Source: Pseudoalteromonas phenolica (GTDB lineage Bacteria; Pseudomonadota; Gammaproteobacteria; Enterobacterales; Alteromonadaceae). Taken from it: a stretch of 64,000 nt of DNA. Below, piece after piece: positions 1-8,723 of the stretch. Made by a program: the position numbers and the translations under genes. The notes under the pieces were generated by a model that was not told the origin of the DNA, ran no database searches, and was given only the letters and a program-made list of their open reading frames with translations. The DNA lies in contig NZ_PPSW01000003.1 in the NCBI RefSeq assembly GCF_005876835.1, positions 39,979 to 103,978 on the forward strand. The letters are read 5' to 3'. The first letter of the stretch is position 1, and each line of letters opens with the position of its first letter.

Positions 1-1
1 C

Positions 2-1108
2 TTGCCTGTTGAAGCGGAACTAGAGCAGCTCGACAACCAAGTTTGGCAAGCACTTAGCAAAGACAGCACGCTTTCAGAGATTGAAAAGCAAACCCTTTAC
101 AGCATTCCGTATGTGGTGACATCGTTTAGAGGTAAGTCAGAGTGCAGTGAAGCACCGTTAGAAGGTCGTTGTATTGAACCTAAAATTGCCGATGTATTAC
201 CGATTAAGCACGAGTGCTCAAAAAGTGCTTACATCTTAGCGCAAGCGATGAGCAAAAAAGAGTTGAATGATTCATGCCAGCGCTTAAACGAGCAAGTTGA
301 TACCTTCCATGAGAAACTGGCAACGCAACGCCAACCGGTCGCGAATGATTTCAACGACCAGCTTCGTATCGTTATTTTTGATAACCACGCCGAGTACAAC
401 CGCTGGGGCCAACTTATCTTTGATATTCACACTGACAACGGCGGTATGTATATCGAAGGCACAACCCAAGACCCTGATAACATAGCAACTTTCTATACTT
501 TTGAGCACTTCTGGGTGCGCCCTAAGTTTGCGATATGGAATCTAAATCACGAGTTTGTGCATTATTTAGATGGCCGCTTCAATAAATACGACACGTTTAA
601 CCACTTCCCAAGCAATATGGTTTGGTGGTCTGAGGGCTTAGCCGAATATATTGCTGAAGGCGACAATAATCCGCGCGCATTTAAAAAAGCGTTTGAGCTT
701 GATGAGAAAGACTGGCCAAGCCTACAAGAGGTGTTCGACACGGAATATAAAGATGGGCAAGACCGCGTCTATAAATGGGGTTATTTAGCGGTGCGCTTTA
801 TGTTTGAAAAGCACCGTGAAGATTATTTAAAGCTGGCGCACTTCTTACGCACCGATTTCTTCGATGGCTATAAAAAACTGCTAGATGAGTCTGGTGAAAA
901 ATATGGTGCTGAATTTAAAACTTGGTTGCAAGCACACAAAGCCGAGCAAACAAAGGACGAAGCGAAAACAGATCAGAAAAAGCCGCGTCAGTTTTATCGC
1001 TATACATACAAAGACTACTTACAACCTAAGCATTTAGCTGAAGACAAAGCACATATGCATTGGCAGTACTGGCACGAAAATGCGCTAAAAGCTGAGCAGA
1101 AAGATTAA
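2..1108 (+). CDS. Collagenase-like zinc metalloprotease (peptidase M9-like), 3' part
   Basis: This is the C-terminal 368 residues of a zinc protease whose start lies left of the window; the first codons here are TTG CCT, not a convincing start. The zinc site is visible: HEFVH at residues 183-187, with a downstream EGLAEY at 211-216 that supplies the third ligand. This spacing and the WWSEGLAEY context fit the M9 (Vibrio-type collagenase) gluzincins. Members are secreted and degrade collagen or other structural proteins; the signal peptide would be in the missing part. The C-terminus is lysine-rich and shows no recognisable PKD or collagen-binding domain. A terminator hairpin follows at 1151. 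Substrate specificity cannot be told from this fragment. Confidence 0.8.
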   Translation: MPVEAELEQLDNQVWQALSKDSTLSEIEKQTLYSIPYVVTSFRGKSECSEAPLEGRCIEPKIADVLPIKHECSKSAYILAQAMSKKELNDSCQRLNEQVDTFHEKLATQRQPVANDFNDQLRIVIFDNHAEYNRWGQLIFDIHTDNGGMYIEGTTQDPDNIATFYTFEHFWVRPKFAIWNLNHEFVHYLDGRFNKYDTFNHFPSNMVWWSEGLAEYIAEGDNNPRAFKKAFELDEKDWPSLQEVFDTEYKDGQDRVYKWGYLAVRFMFEKHREDYLKLAHFLRTDFFDGYKKLLDESGEKYGAEFKTWLQAHKAEQTKDEAKTDQKKPRQFYRYTYKDYLQPKHLAEDKAHMHWQYWHENALKAEQKD

Positions 1109-1150
1109 GCAATTTCCCTTTGAGTTAACATTGTTCATTACAGTGTATTC

Positions 1151-1184
1151 AAGGCCATCTTCGCAAGTAGATGGCCTTTTTTAC
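1151..1184 (+). terminator. Rho-independent terminator after the M9-like protease
   Basis: A perfect 10-bp stem, AAGGCCATCT at 1151-1160 and AGATGGCCTT at 1169-1178, encloses an 8-nt loop and runs into a T tract. It lies 43 bp after the protease stop and just before the end of the convergent membrane-protein gene. Confidence 0.85.
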
Positions 1185-1187
1185 TTT

Positions 1188-1640
1188 TTAAAGCACCCAG
1201 CTCAATAATTGCTTAGTGAAATAAAAACCAGCACCTATAAAGCCTATATTTATCTGAGCTCTAACAAACCAAGGTAATGCGCCATATCTCAGTTTTACGG
1301 CTTCACTCAGAACGACAGTTAGCCCCATGAAAGTAAACCACGCCGTCAGCAAAATACTGCTTTGTAGCTTGACCAGCATAATGGCCAAATCGTGTAAAAA
1401 ACCACTGACGAAGAAAGTCGTAACGACCGCAATTGACTTGCCAAAGAAACGTTTAATTGGCTGATAAACAAATTGAGACAAGTAGTAGCCCCACACTGGA
1501 TTCCAATATTGCCAGAACTGAGCAAAAGAGCCTGCGCCGAGAGAGCGAGATAACATGTTTTTTAATGAGTCAGCATGGCCTAAGGGGACGCCATTACGAA
1601 GTTTTACAAACTGCGCCAAGGTGATTTTAGTTGCCATCAT
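1188..1640 (-). CDS. Small MBOAT-like membrane acyltransferase
   Basis: A 150-residue polytopic membrane protein. The stretch FWQYWNPVWGYY followed by a hydrophobic segment and GFLHDLAI resembles the core of membrane-bound O-acyltransferases and wax-synthase-like proteins, where an Asn/Asp and a membrane-embedded His are the active-site residues; the His of GFLHD would be that residue. At 150 residues it is far shorter than classical MBOAT proteins (about 400), so it is either a minimal family member or only a fold relative. It is a single gene on the minus strand, convergent with the protease gene. Function as an acyltransferase is inferred from motif shape only. Confidence 0.55.
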   Translation of the reverse strand: MMATKITLAQFVKLRNGVPLGHADSLKNMLSRSLGAGSFAQFWQYWNPVWGYYLSQFVYQPIKRFFGKSIAVVTTFFVSGFLHDLAIMLVKLQSSILLTAWFTFMGLTVVLSEAVKLRYGALPWFVRAQINIGFIGAGFYFTKQLLSWVL

Positions 1641-1690
1641 TTAGTCCCTACTAAGCTCTATTACTGACTCTACCCTATCGCAAAAACAAA

Positions 1691-1716
1691 AAACCGCGAA
1701 ATAATCGCGGTTTTTT
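1691..1716 (-). terminator. Terminator after yfcL
   Basis: AAACCGCGA at 1691-1699 pairs with TCGCGGTTT at 1705-1713 around a short loop. Both flanks are A/T rich, so the hairpin can end the leftward epmC / NAD-kinase-like / yfcL transcript that stops at 1744. Confidence 0.75.
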
Positions 1717-1743
1717 ATTTTAATCTGACAGTTAAAACTCAGA

Positions 1744-2019
1744 TCAAGCTAAGGCTTTAACCTGCTCCCAGATATTAACAACGTGAGTTTTGTCATCATC
1801 TGTTAGCTCGCCATTACGATACGCTTTGACTAAGCTTTTTTCGATTTGCTCATTTAGTTCTTCAGGTGTTAAATCTTCACCTTCAACCTGTGCGTAACCG
1901 ACAGCTAAATCAAAGTGACCACGTAGGTAACCTCCAGCGAATAATTCATCGTCACTGGCTCTATCTACTAAATCATCAAAAAACTGCTGCGCTGACTCTA
2001 CGTATTGTTGAAATAACAT
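1744..2019 (-). CDS. yfcL: YfcL family protein
   Basis: A 91-residue acidic soluble protein that I recognise as YfcL by its conserved block ASDDELFAGGYLRGH (about residues 21-35), nearly identical to the Escherichia coli protein. The biochemical role of YfcL is unknown. In E. coli yfcL sits next to yfcM (epmC), and the same neighbourhood is kept here: it is the last gene of a leftward cluster with an NAD-kinase-like gene (8 bp upstream) and epmC. A good Shine-Dalgarno (TAGGAGATAAG before the ATG) supports the start. Length matches the family. Confidence 0.88.
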   Translation of the reverse strand: MLFQQYVESAQQFFDDLVDRASDDELFAGGYLRGHFDLAVGYAQVEGEDLTPEELNEQIEKSLVKAYRNGELTDDDKTHVVNIWEQVKALA

Positions 2020-2027
2020 CTTATCTC

Positions 2028-3155
2028 CTAGTTTAATTCTTCATGGCCAACGGCATACATCACATGGTCGTTATAGCCTGTGATCACTTTAATGTAACCA
2101 CTTAATTCTTTATCTAATGCTTCATCACCTGTATCGGCGATAAGCGGTCTGCCATTTAGCGCTTGCAGCTTGGTCTTTGTAGCAATGACCATAATATTCT
2201 CTTTGCCAATTTTGCGAATAAGCGCAGGGCTTAATTGTTGGTTACCACGACCAAAAATGTGACCTTGCCCACCAATTAGGGTTATCACTAACTTAGTTGG
2301 CATTTTTTCAGCCGCAGCCAATAAATTTGCAGCGATCATGTCTTGACCAATCAACTCATGATCACAGATAAGATCTACGCCTAGTAAGGTATTCTCAAGG
2401 CCGAGTTCTTCCATAACCGCTGCAACTGTTGAGCCTGAGCCCATAATATATTGCTCGTCATCTTCCATCTCGCTGATCGCGTAAGCAGCAATATCGGCAA
2501 GGACTAATTCATCGCTTTCTTTGCCACCATTTTTAACGCTTTGCACATAGCGCAACTCGCTAGGTACTTGCATTTCACCGTAGCGTTTCGCTTTTACTGT
2601 ACCTTGACGAAATGCCTCTTCGTCAATGTCCATGACGTCGGCTTCACCTAAGGTGACAAGCTCGCCTTTTACAAGCATATCAACGACTCGGCCAGCTGCT
2701 TTTGGTGTAATTGCATATACGCCAGAGTGAATTTTACAGCCAGCAGGTACACCTAAAACAGGAATTGAGTCATCGACCGCAGCACAAATATTGCGTGCAG
2801 TGCCATCGCCCCCTGCGAATAGGATCATATCAACCCCTTCGGCTAACAGCGCTTTCGCCGCGGCTTCAGTGTCTTCAGGGGTTGTCGGAGTGGCACTTTG
2901 ATAAGCCACATACGTCTCAAAGCCCATTTCTTTAGCCAGTCGCTCGCCCATTTCACCATTGACGGTATAAACATGGATGTTTGCTTGGTTTTCTTTTAGT
3001 TGTTCAAGGGCTAATGCCGTTCGAGCATTGGCTTTGGGCTCAGCACCTAATGCCATCGCCTTGGCTGCGGTATCACTGCCATCACTGCCTTTTAGCGCTA
3101 CACTGCCACCCAATCCGGCAACTGGGTTAATGATCAATCCTAGTTTAAACTGCAT
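2028..3155 (-). CDS. ATP-NAD kinase-like protein (COG3199 type)
   Basis: A 375-residue cytosolic protein of the NAD kinase / diacylglycerol kinase-like fold. The nucleotide-binding signature GGDGT is at residues 115-119, preceded by an N-terminal LIINPVAGLGG motif (about residues 7-17), and a glycine-rich GVPAGCKIHSGVYA segment follows at about 135-148. This arrangement is typical of the COG3199 group of predicted polyphosphate/ATP-NAD kinases rather than of canonical NadK. Its first 11 nt overlap the end of epmC, and AGAGGAG stands before the ATG, so translation is probably coupled. The substrate is not known from sequence. Confidence 0.78.
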   Translation of the reverse strand: MQFKLGLIINPVAGLGGSVALKGSDGSDTAAKAMALGAEPKANARTALALEQLKENQANIHVYTVNGEMGERLAKEMGFETYVAYQSATPTTPEDTEAAAKALLAEGVDMILFAGGDGTARNICAAVDDSIPVLGVPAGCKIHSGVYAITPKAAGRVVDMLVKGELVTLGEADVMDIDEEAFRQGTVKAKRYGEMQVPSELRYVQSVKNGGKESDELVLADIAAYAISEMEDDEQYIMGSGSTVAAVMEELGLENTLLGVDLICDHELIGQDMIAANLLAAAEKMPTKLVITLIGGQGHIFGRGNQQLSPALIRKIGKENIMVIATKTKLQALNGRPLIADTGDEALDKELSGYIKVITGYNDHVMYAVGHEELN

Positions 3156-3714
3156 CTAAAAACTCCTCTGGGCACTGCCAATCAAACTGCGCTTCAGTTA
3201 ACGGCCATGGGGTTTTATAAAAGTCACTCAGTGCTTTTAATAATTGTTCGGTACGAATGTTAAAGCCCTTTTCTAATAGCTCGAACACTTGTGCCTGTAC
3301 GCGCTTTTGAAAGCTAAAACGACAGGTTTGCTCACCATTTAAATTGTCGACCGACACATTAAAATCAAACCCGGCTGCTGCGCTTAACGCCCACTCAATA
3401 GCCTGCGGTTTGATTTCTACTTTTTCAAACTCATGTTGTTGCTCTGCACTTCGACCATCAGGACAATACCAATACCCATAATCTTCAAGCTCGCGACGAC
3501 GCTCTCCTGCCACTAACCAATGAGCGATTTCGTGCAGCGCACTGGCATAAAAGCCATGGGCAAAAACCACTTGGTTGTATGGGATGTCGGCATTTTCAGG
3601 GAGGTAAATCGGCTCATGCTCACCTTTTATCAAGCGCGTGTTGTACGCTTCAGAGAATAGGCCATCAAAGATTTGCGTCAGATCTGAAATGTGATGCGAT
3701 ATTGGGTTTGTCAT
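3145..3714 (-). CDS. epmC: Elongation factor P hydroxylase EpmC
   Basis: EpmC (YfcM) hydroxylates the lysylated Lys of translation elongation factor P, the last step of EF-P modification. The call rests on near-identical blocks to E. coli YfcM: NTRLIKG, EPIYLP, VVFAHGFYASALHEIAHW and DYGYWYCPDGR. The HEIAHW motif and a later E provide the likely iron ligands. The open frame begins at 3822, but homology begins around the Met at 3714 (MTNPISHHISD), giving 189 residues, which matches the family. It is the first gene of the leftward cluster. Whether epmA/epmB occur in this genome cannot be seen here. Confidence 0.9.
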   Translation of the reverse strand: MTNPISHHISDLTQIFDGLFSEAYNTRLIKGEHEPIYLPENADIPYNQVVFAHGFYASALHEIAHWLVAGERRRELEDYGYWYCPDGRSAEQQHEFEKVEIKPQAIEWALSAAAGFDFNVSVDNLNGEQTCRFSFQKRVQAQVFELLEKGFNIRTEQLLKALSDFYKTPWPLTEAQFDWQCPEEFLDAV

Positions 3715-3834
3715 TGGGTGTATCAAAGGGGCTAGAAGTCCAAAATGCTGGTGTCGATAATTGCGCCGCATTGTAAGGTTTTTTACCGTGAAAGTAAAAG
3801 TAGACTGGTAAGCCTCACTCATTTCTGCTGATAC

Positions 3835-3860
3835 GAAAAAAGGCGTCTGACGGCGCCTTT
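3835..3860 (-). terminator. Terminator of the fadIJ operon
   Basis: Read on the minus strand, AAAGGCG (3860-3854) and CGCCTTT (3845-3839) form a stem around 8 nt, followed by a T run. It lies about 55 nt beyond the fadJ stop. Confidence 0.8.
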
Positions 3861-3914
3861 AGATTCAAAACAATGTAGGGAAATAACTGTTTGTATAACT
3901 TAGTTATCTTGTTA

Positions 3915-6152
3915 TTAAGCTGGCTTTTCTGTCGCCTTTAAGTTGTCATCTGTGCTAGATTCATCAACTTTTACAGCCTCCGGCTCAGCTTCAACTTTTT
4001 CTTCTTCAGTCTTAACAGCTTCAGTTGGCGTTTCGATAACGTCTTCTGCTTCAGCAACCACTTCAAGTTCAGGCTTAGCAGTCTCTGCTGGCACTAAGCA
4101 CTCAGCGGGCGTGAATACTGGGTTGTCGTTCGCGAACGTTGCTAACTGTGAACACAGGTTTTCAATACCCATCTTGTTCATGTAAGTGAAAGGGCCACCT
4201 AAGAATGGAGGGAAACCAATACCAAAGATTGCGCCGATATCACCATCGCGCTCGTTAGCAATAATGCCTTCATCTAAACAGCGTGCTGCTTCATTTAGCA
4301 TTAAAGACACACAGCGATCTGCGATTTCTTTCTTATTCAAACGTGGGCTTGGCGTTACACCAAGGAGCTCGTATACAGACTCATCAACTTTCTTGCCTTT
4401 TTTGTCGTACTTGTAGAAACCACGACCTGTCTTACGACCTAAACGTTTGCTCTCGATTAAACGATTAAACGCATCGGGTGCTTTGAAGCGATCGCCCAGC
4501 TCTTTTTCAAGAATTGGTGCAATCTTAGAACCGATGTCGATACCTACTTCATCAAGCAGTGCCAATGGACCAACAGGGAAGCCAAATTCAACCAGTGCGG
4601 CATCAATCTTCTCGATTGGCTCACCTGCAAGCAATAGATTCGCTGCTTCATTCACGTAAGGCGCTAAAATACGGTTTACGTAGAAACCTGCTTTGTCTTT
4701 TACCACGATAGGGGTTTTGCCTTGCTTACGGGCAAATTGAACCGTACGCGCAATAGTTTGCTCAGATGTGCCGTCATGAGGAATGATCTCAACCAATGGC
4801 ATTTTTTCTACTGGTGAGAAGTAATGTAAGCCAATGATGTTCTCTGGGCGTTCTGCTTTTTCAGCAATTTGCGCAATCGGCAGTGACGACGTGTTACTAG
4901 CAAAAATAGTTTCTGCTGAACAGTTTTGTTCAATTTCAGCCACCATACTTTGCTTAAGGTTTAAGTCTTCAAACACCGCTTCAATCACCATATCAACGTG
5001 CTTAAAACCTGAGTAATCAGTCGAGCCCGTAATGCGGTTCATGGTTTGCTGTACGTCGGCATGAGACATAATGCGACGCTTCTGACGCTTAGATAAAATC
5101 TTGTAGCTGTAGTTAAGTGCATTGCTCACACCTTGCTGCGCTACATCTTTTACGCGCACTAAGGCTTTCGCTTTAACCGCACTTACATGAGCAATACCTG
5201 CGCCCATTAAACCGCCACCAAGTACCGCTGTACGCTTCACCTTTGCGACATCGTCTTGGTAGTCTTTTTTCATTTCAGTGGTCGCGAAGAAAATACCACG
5301 TAGTGACTTTGACACCTCGGTCATTACTAAGTCAGCAAACCCTTCTGCTTCTGTTTTGTATGCTTTCATTGGATCAAGCTCAACAGAGGCACGCACAGCT
5401 TTGATGATGTTAATCGGTGCAGGGTAATGTCCGCCCGTTTTCTTTAACACACCTTCTTCTGCTTTTTTGAAGATGATGTTACGACCAAATGGGTTTGACT
5501 CAAGCGCCCAGCTTAATTTATCTAACTTAGGCTGAGATGGTTTTGCTTTGCCTTTTGTAGCAAACTTGGTCGCCACATCAAGCAGAATGCTCTGTGGTAC
5601 GCAGTCATTCACAAGGCCTGCTTTTTTAGCTTGCTTAGCACGTACTTGCTTACCTGTAAGCATCCATTCTAGCGACTTTTGAATACCCACTAGTTTTGGT
5701 AAACGTTGTGTGCCACCACCACCTGGTAATAAACCAAGCTGTACTTCTGGTAAACCTAGTTTTGTGATATCGCTATCTGTACATACACGGTAATCACAGG
5801 CAAGGGCAAACTCTAGACCACCGCCTAATGCTGCACCATGGATTGCAGCAACCGTCGGGTATGCTTGATTTGCCATAGTGAAGAAAGCTTGCTGACACAT
5901 TTCAGATAGCTCTAACGCATCATTACGCGTTTTTGCACTATCTAGCATTTTGATATCAGCACCTGCGATAAAGTTATCTTTTTTACCACTGATGAACACC
6001 ATACCTGTAATGTTATCATCACGGCCTTGCTTTAAGATTGCCGATAGGTCATCAGCAAAACTTGCACGCAAGGTATTCATTTTCTCATCGGCAACATCAA
6101 TGGTTACAACTGCAACCTTGCTATCCGTTAGCTCATAACTAAATACTGACAT
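3915..6152 (-). CDS. fadJ: Fatty acid oxidation complex alpha subunit FadJ
   Basis: A bifunctional enoyl-CoA hydratase / 3-hydroxyacyl-CoA dehydrogenase of beta-oxidation. The N-terminal crotonase domain shows GADIKML and HGAALGGGLEFALACDYRV with the oxyanion-hole glycines and GLLPGGGGTQRLP. The NAD-binding dehydrogenase domain starts at VLGGGLMGAGIAHVSA and contains GLHYFSPVEKMPLVE. The start is taken at the ATG at 6152 (MSVFSYEL), which overlaps the fadI stop by one base (TAATG); the upstream frame extension is fadI antiregister. The protein is 745 residues with an unusual acidic, low-complexity C-terminal tail of about 55 residues rich in E, V, A and K after LVPAETAKPE. It forms the alpha-beta complex with FadI. 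Confidence 0.92.
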   Translation of the reverse strand: MSVFSYELTDSKVAVVTIDVADEKMNTLRASFADDLSAILKQGRDDNITGMVFISGKKDNFIAGADIKMLDSAKTRNDALELSEMCQQAFFTMANQAYPTVAAIHGAALGGGLEFALACDYRVCTDSDITKLGLPEVQLGLLPGGGGTQRLPKLVGIQKSLEWMLTGKQVRAKQAKKAGLVNDCVPQSILLDVATKFATKGKAKPSQPKLDKLSWALESNPFGRNIIFKKAEEGVLKKTGGHYPAPINIIKAVRASVELDPMKAYKTEAEGFADLVMTEVSKSLRGIFFATTEMKKDYQDDVAKVKRTAVLGGGLMGAGIAHVSAVKAKALVRVKDVAQQGVSNALNYSYKILSKRQKRRIMSHADVQQTMNRITGSTDYSGFKHVDMVIEAVFEDLNLKQSMVAEIEQNCSAETIFASNTSSLPIAQIAEKAERPENIIGLHYFSPVEKMPLVEIIPHDGTSEQTIARTVQFARKQGKTPIVVKDKAGFYVNRILAPYVNEAANLLLAGEPIEKIDAALVEFGFPVGPLALLDEVGIDIGSKIAPILEKELGDRFKAPDAFNRLIESKRLGRKTGRGFYKYDKKGKKVDESVYELLGVTPSPRLNKKEIADRCVSLMLNEAARCLDEGIIANERDGDIGAIFGIGFPPFLGGPFTYMNKMGIENLCSQLATFANDNPVFTPAECLVPAETAKPELEVVAEAEDVIETPTEAVKTEEEKVEAEPEAVKVDESSTDDNLKATEKPA

Positions 6153-7462
6153 TATGCACTCTCCAATACGAAGGCCGCACCAAGACCACCTGCAGCACAT
6201 GCAGTTGTCAGTGCTAACCCGCCACCACGGCGTTTTAATTCATTTAAGCTCTGTGTGATAAGACGTGCGCCAGTCGCTGCAAATGGGTGACCATAAGCCA
6301 GTGAACCACCGTTAACGTTAAACTTATCCATATCAATTTCACCGATCGCTTTCGAGCGACCCAGTTTTTCTTGCGCAAACTTATCACTGCCAAACATCTT
6401 CATGTTCGCAAGTGCTTGCGCAGCAAATGCTTCGTGCATTTCAATTAAATCTAAATCTTGCAAGGTGATCCCCGCTCTGTCTAACGCGATAGGCGTTGAG
6501 TGCGCTGGACCCATTAGCATATCTTCGTGTACGCCGATTGCTGAGAAACCAAAACTACGAACATAACCCAGAATTTCATAACCAAGCGCCTTGGCTTTGC
6601 TTTCACTCATCATCAATACTGCTGCCGCGCCATCTGTTAATGGTGTTGCGTTTGCGGCAGTTACAGAGCCATGTTGTCTATCGAACACAGGACGAGGCTT
6701 TGAATAACCTTCAATGGTTGAGTTATGACGAATGTTGTTATCTTGTTCGATGAAAGACTTATAAGGTGGTACATGTGCCGCCATCACTTCATCTGCAAGT
6801 AGGCCATCATTCCAAGCTTTACTCGCTAATGAGTGTGAACGGTGTGCTAATGCGTCTTGATCCGCACGGCTAATACCATGGGTTTTAGCCATCTGTTCAG
6901 CCGTTTGCCCCATAGATAAACCAGTTGAATACTCAGCCACAGCTGGCGGTACAGGTAATAAATCTTTAAGACGAAGTTTGCTGAAGATTTTAAGGCGCTG
7001 GCCTAATGTACGCGCTTTGTTTAAATCAACTAAGCTGCCAGCTAGCTTTTTACTTACACCAATTGGCAATACAGAAGAAGAATCTGCACCACCTGCAATA
7101 CCAACATGGGCGTTACCCGCCACAATAGACTCTGCGACGTTAGCAATGGCTTGAAAGCTGGTAGCACACGCTCTAGATACTGAGTAGGCATCTACCGATA
7201 CTGGCATACCTGTACCTAATACGATTTCACGCGCGATGTTTGGCGCTTCAGGCATTTGTACTACTTGACCAAAAACCAATTGGTCAATTTCATTTTTATC
7301 AAAGTTAAGACGCTCAAGCATCTCATTAACGACAAGTTTGCCTAGGTCTAGCGCTGGAACATGGTGGAATGCTGTTGCCTGCTTGGCAAATGGGGTACGA
7401 AGACCGCTGACAATCGCGATTCTATCGCCTTTTCTTGTTTTTAGTATGTTTTGTTCAGACAT
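6152..7462 (-). CDS. fadI: Acetyl-CoA acyltransferase FadI (beta subunit)
   Basis: A thiolase of 436 residues that carries out the thiolytic last step of beta-oxidation. The acyl-accepting Cys is C99 in [12 protein letters not shown], and the general-base blocks MHEAFAAQ and [12 protein letters not shown] plus the C-terminal [11 protein letters not shown] are present. It begins [16 protein letters not shown], as in FadI rather than FadA. It is the first gene of fadIJ, translationally coupled to fadJ. A palindromic FadR-like site lies 19 nt upstream of the ATG, suggesting repression in the absence of long-chain acyl-CoA. The ribosome binding site is GGGAGAGC. Confidence 0.93.
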   Translation of the reverse strand: MSEQNILKTRKGDRIAIVSGLRTPFAKQATAFHHVPALDLGKLVVNEMLERLNFDKNEIDQLVFGQVVQMPEAPNIAREIVLGTGMPVSVDAYSVSRACATSFQAIANVAESIVAGNAHVGIAGGADSSSVLPIGVSKKLAGSLVDLNKARTLGQRLKIFSKLRLKDLLPVPPAVAEYSTGLSMGQTAEQMAKTHGISRADQDALAHRSHSLASKAWNDGLLADEVMAAHVPPYKSFIEQDNNIRHNSTIEGYSKPRPVFDRQHGSVTAANATPLTDGAAAVLMMSESKAKALGYEILGYVRSFGFSAIGVHEDMLMGPAHSTPIALDRAGITLQDLDLIEMHEAFAAQALANMKMFGSDKFAQEKLGRSKAIGEIDMDKFNVNGGSLAYGHPFAATGARLITQSLNELKRRGGGLALTTACAAGGLGAAFVLESA

Positions 7463-7480
7463 TGAATTTGCTCTCCCGCT

Positions 7481-7497
7481 GACAGGTCTGACCTGTT
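7481..7497 (-). promoter_or_regulatory. FadR-like operator upstream of fadI
   Basis: Positions 7482-7496 form a perfect palindrome, ACAGGTC and GACCTGT around one central base. This fits the general FadR pattern of a TGGTC/GACCA-like core around one base. It sits just upstream of the fadI ribosome binding site, where a bound repressor would block transcription. The assignment to FadR is by pattern from memory; no regulator gene is in the window. Confidence 0.6.
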
Positions 7498-7703
7498 GAA
7501 TTTACATCGATTCTAAACAACCAACAAAAATATGCCAATAAAAATTTTAATTCGGCTATTAATTCAGCACCAAACTCAACCCTAGATGTTTTTTTAACCA
7601 GACGCAAAATATCTTTACAAAACAAGGGAACTATTTGATTTAGCGCAGTCTAAACAATATCGTACTCTTTCCTTCAAATTTTGTGTTTATTAATAACAAA
7701 CAC

Positions 7704-7732
7704 TTGAGAAGTAACGATAGAATCCTTATAAA
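7704..7732 (+). promoter_or_regulatory. Sigma70-type promoter of the MoxR-Bat operon
   Basis: TTGAGA at 7704-7709 and TATAAA at 7727-7732 are separated by exactly 17 bp. The moxR ATG follows 34 bp later with an AAAGGA ribosome binding site. This and the FadR-like site account for the 304-bp fadI-moxR intergenic region; the rest is AT-rich without other visible signals. Confidence 0.7.
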
Positions 7733-7766
7733 TTAAGCAAAAAATTTTGTCAGCAAAGGACAAACC

Positions 7767-8723
7767 ATGGCAGTAAATGAATTCTCAGCTCTGAAAAAAT
7801 ATTTAGATACGCAGATTATTGGTCAACCAGAACTGACCCAAGCGCTACTTATTGCGATGCTTGCAGACGGCCACCTATTGGTTGAAGGCCCGCCGGGACT
7901 TGCAAAAACACGTGCTGTTAACGCCCTCGCTAAAGGCATAGAAGGCACATTCCAACGTGTGCAATTTACCCCAGACTTATTACCAGCGGATGTCACAGGT
8001 ACTGACATTTATCGTCAGCAAACCAATGAATTCGTTTTCGAAAGTGGCCCGCTATTTCACAACCTTATCTTAGCCGACGAAATTAATCGTGCACCAGCCA
8101 AAGTGCAATCAGCGCTGTTAGAAGCTATGGCTGAACGACAAGTGACGGTTGGTAAGAACACCTATCCGCTGTCAGATCTGTTCATGGTTATGGCCACGCA
8201 AAACCCGCTGGAGCAAGAAGGTACATACCCGCTGCCGGAAGCACAATTAGACCGTTTCTTATTGCATTTAAACATCGACTACCCGGGCGCTGAAAACGAA
8301 CTTGCCATCCTACGTTTAACCCGAGGCGAAGCGTTAGAAGAGCATCAAGCTGATTTCACCGCCATAAGTCAAAACACCTTATTTGAAGCACGTAAGAAAG
8401 TGTTATCGATGCATCTTGCTGAGCCGCTAGAGCAGTATCTTGTTCAACTGATCATAGCAACTCGTGAAGCTGCAAAACTTGATGAGCAACTGGGTCGTTG
8501 GATTGAGTTTGGTGCCAGCCCGCGAGCCACTATCGCCCTTGATAAATGTGCCCGCGCACACGCATGGTTACATGAACGTGATTTTGTGACGCCAGATGAT
8601 ATTCAAGCTGTACTGCATAATGTATTGCGTCACCGCATTATTTTAAGTTACGAAGCCCAGGCTGATGGTATCAGTAAAGATCAAGTGATCAGCCGTATTC
8701 TTGAACTTGTCCCAGTGCCATAA
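7767..8723 (+). CDS. MoxR family AAA+ ATPase
   Basis: A 318-residue MoxR-type AAA+ ATPase. Walker A is GPPGLAKT (41-48) and Walker B ILADEINRAP (101-110) with D104/E105; a sensor-1 region ATQNPLEQEGTYPLPEAQLDRF follows in two overlapping conserved pieces. MoxR proteins act as chaperone-like partners of von Willebrand factor A proteins, helping assemble or activate them, and this gene opens a MoxR-DUF58-DUF4381-BatA-BatB/C-BatD operon. The stop overlaps the next ATG (TAATG). Client proteins are most likely the VWA proteins encoded downstream, an inference from gene order. Confidence 0.92.
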   Translation: MAVNEFSALKKYLDTQIIGQPELTQALLIAMLADGHLLVEGPPGLAKTRAVNALAKGIEGTFQRVQFTPDLLPADVTGTDIYRQQTNEFVFESGPLFHNLILADEINRAPAKVQSALLEAMAERQVTVGKNTYPLSDLFMVMATQNPLEQEGTYPLPEAQLDRFLLHLNIDYPGAENELAILRLTRGEALEEHQADFTAISQNTLFEARKKVLSMHLAEPLEQYLVQLIIATREAAKLDEQLGRWIEFGASPRATIALDKCARAHAWLHERDFVTPDDIQAVLHNVLRHRIILSYEAQADGISKDQVISRILELVPVP

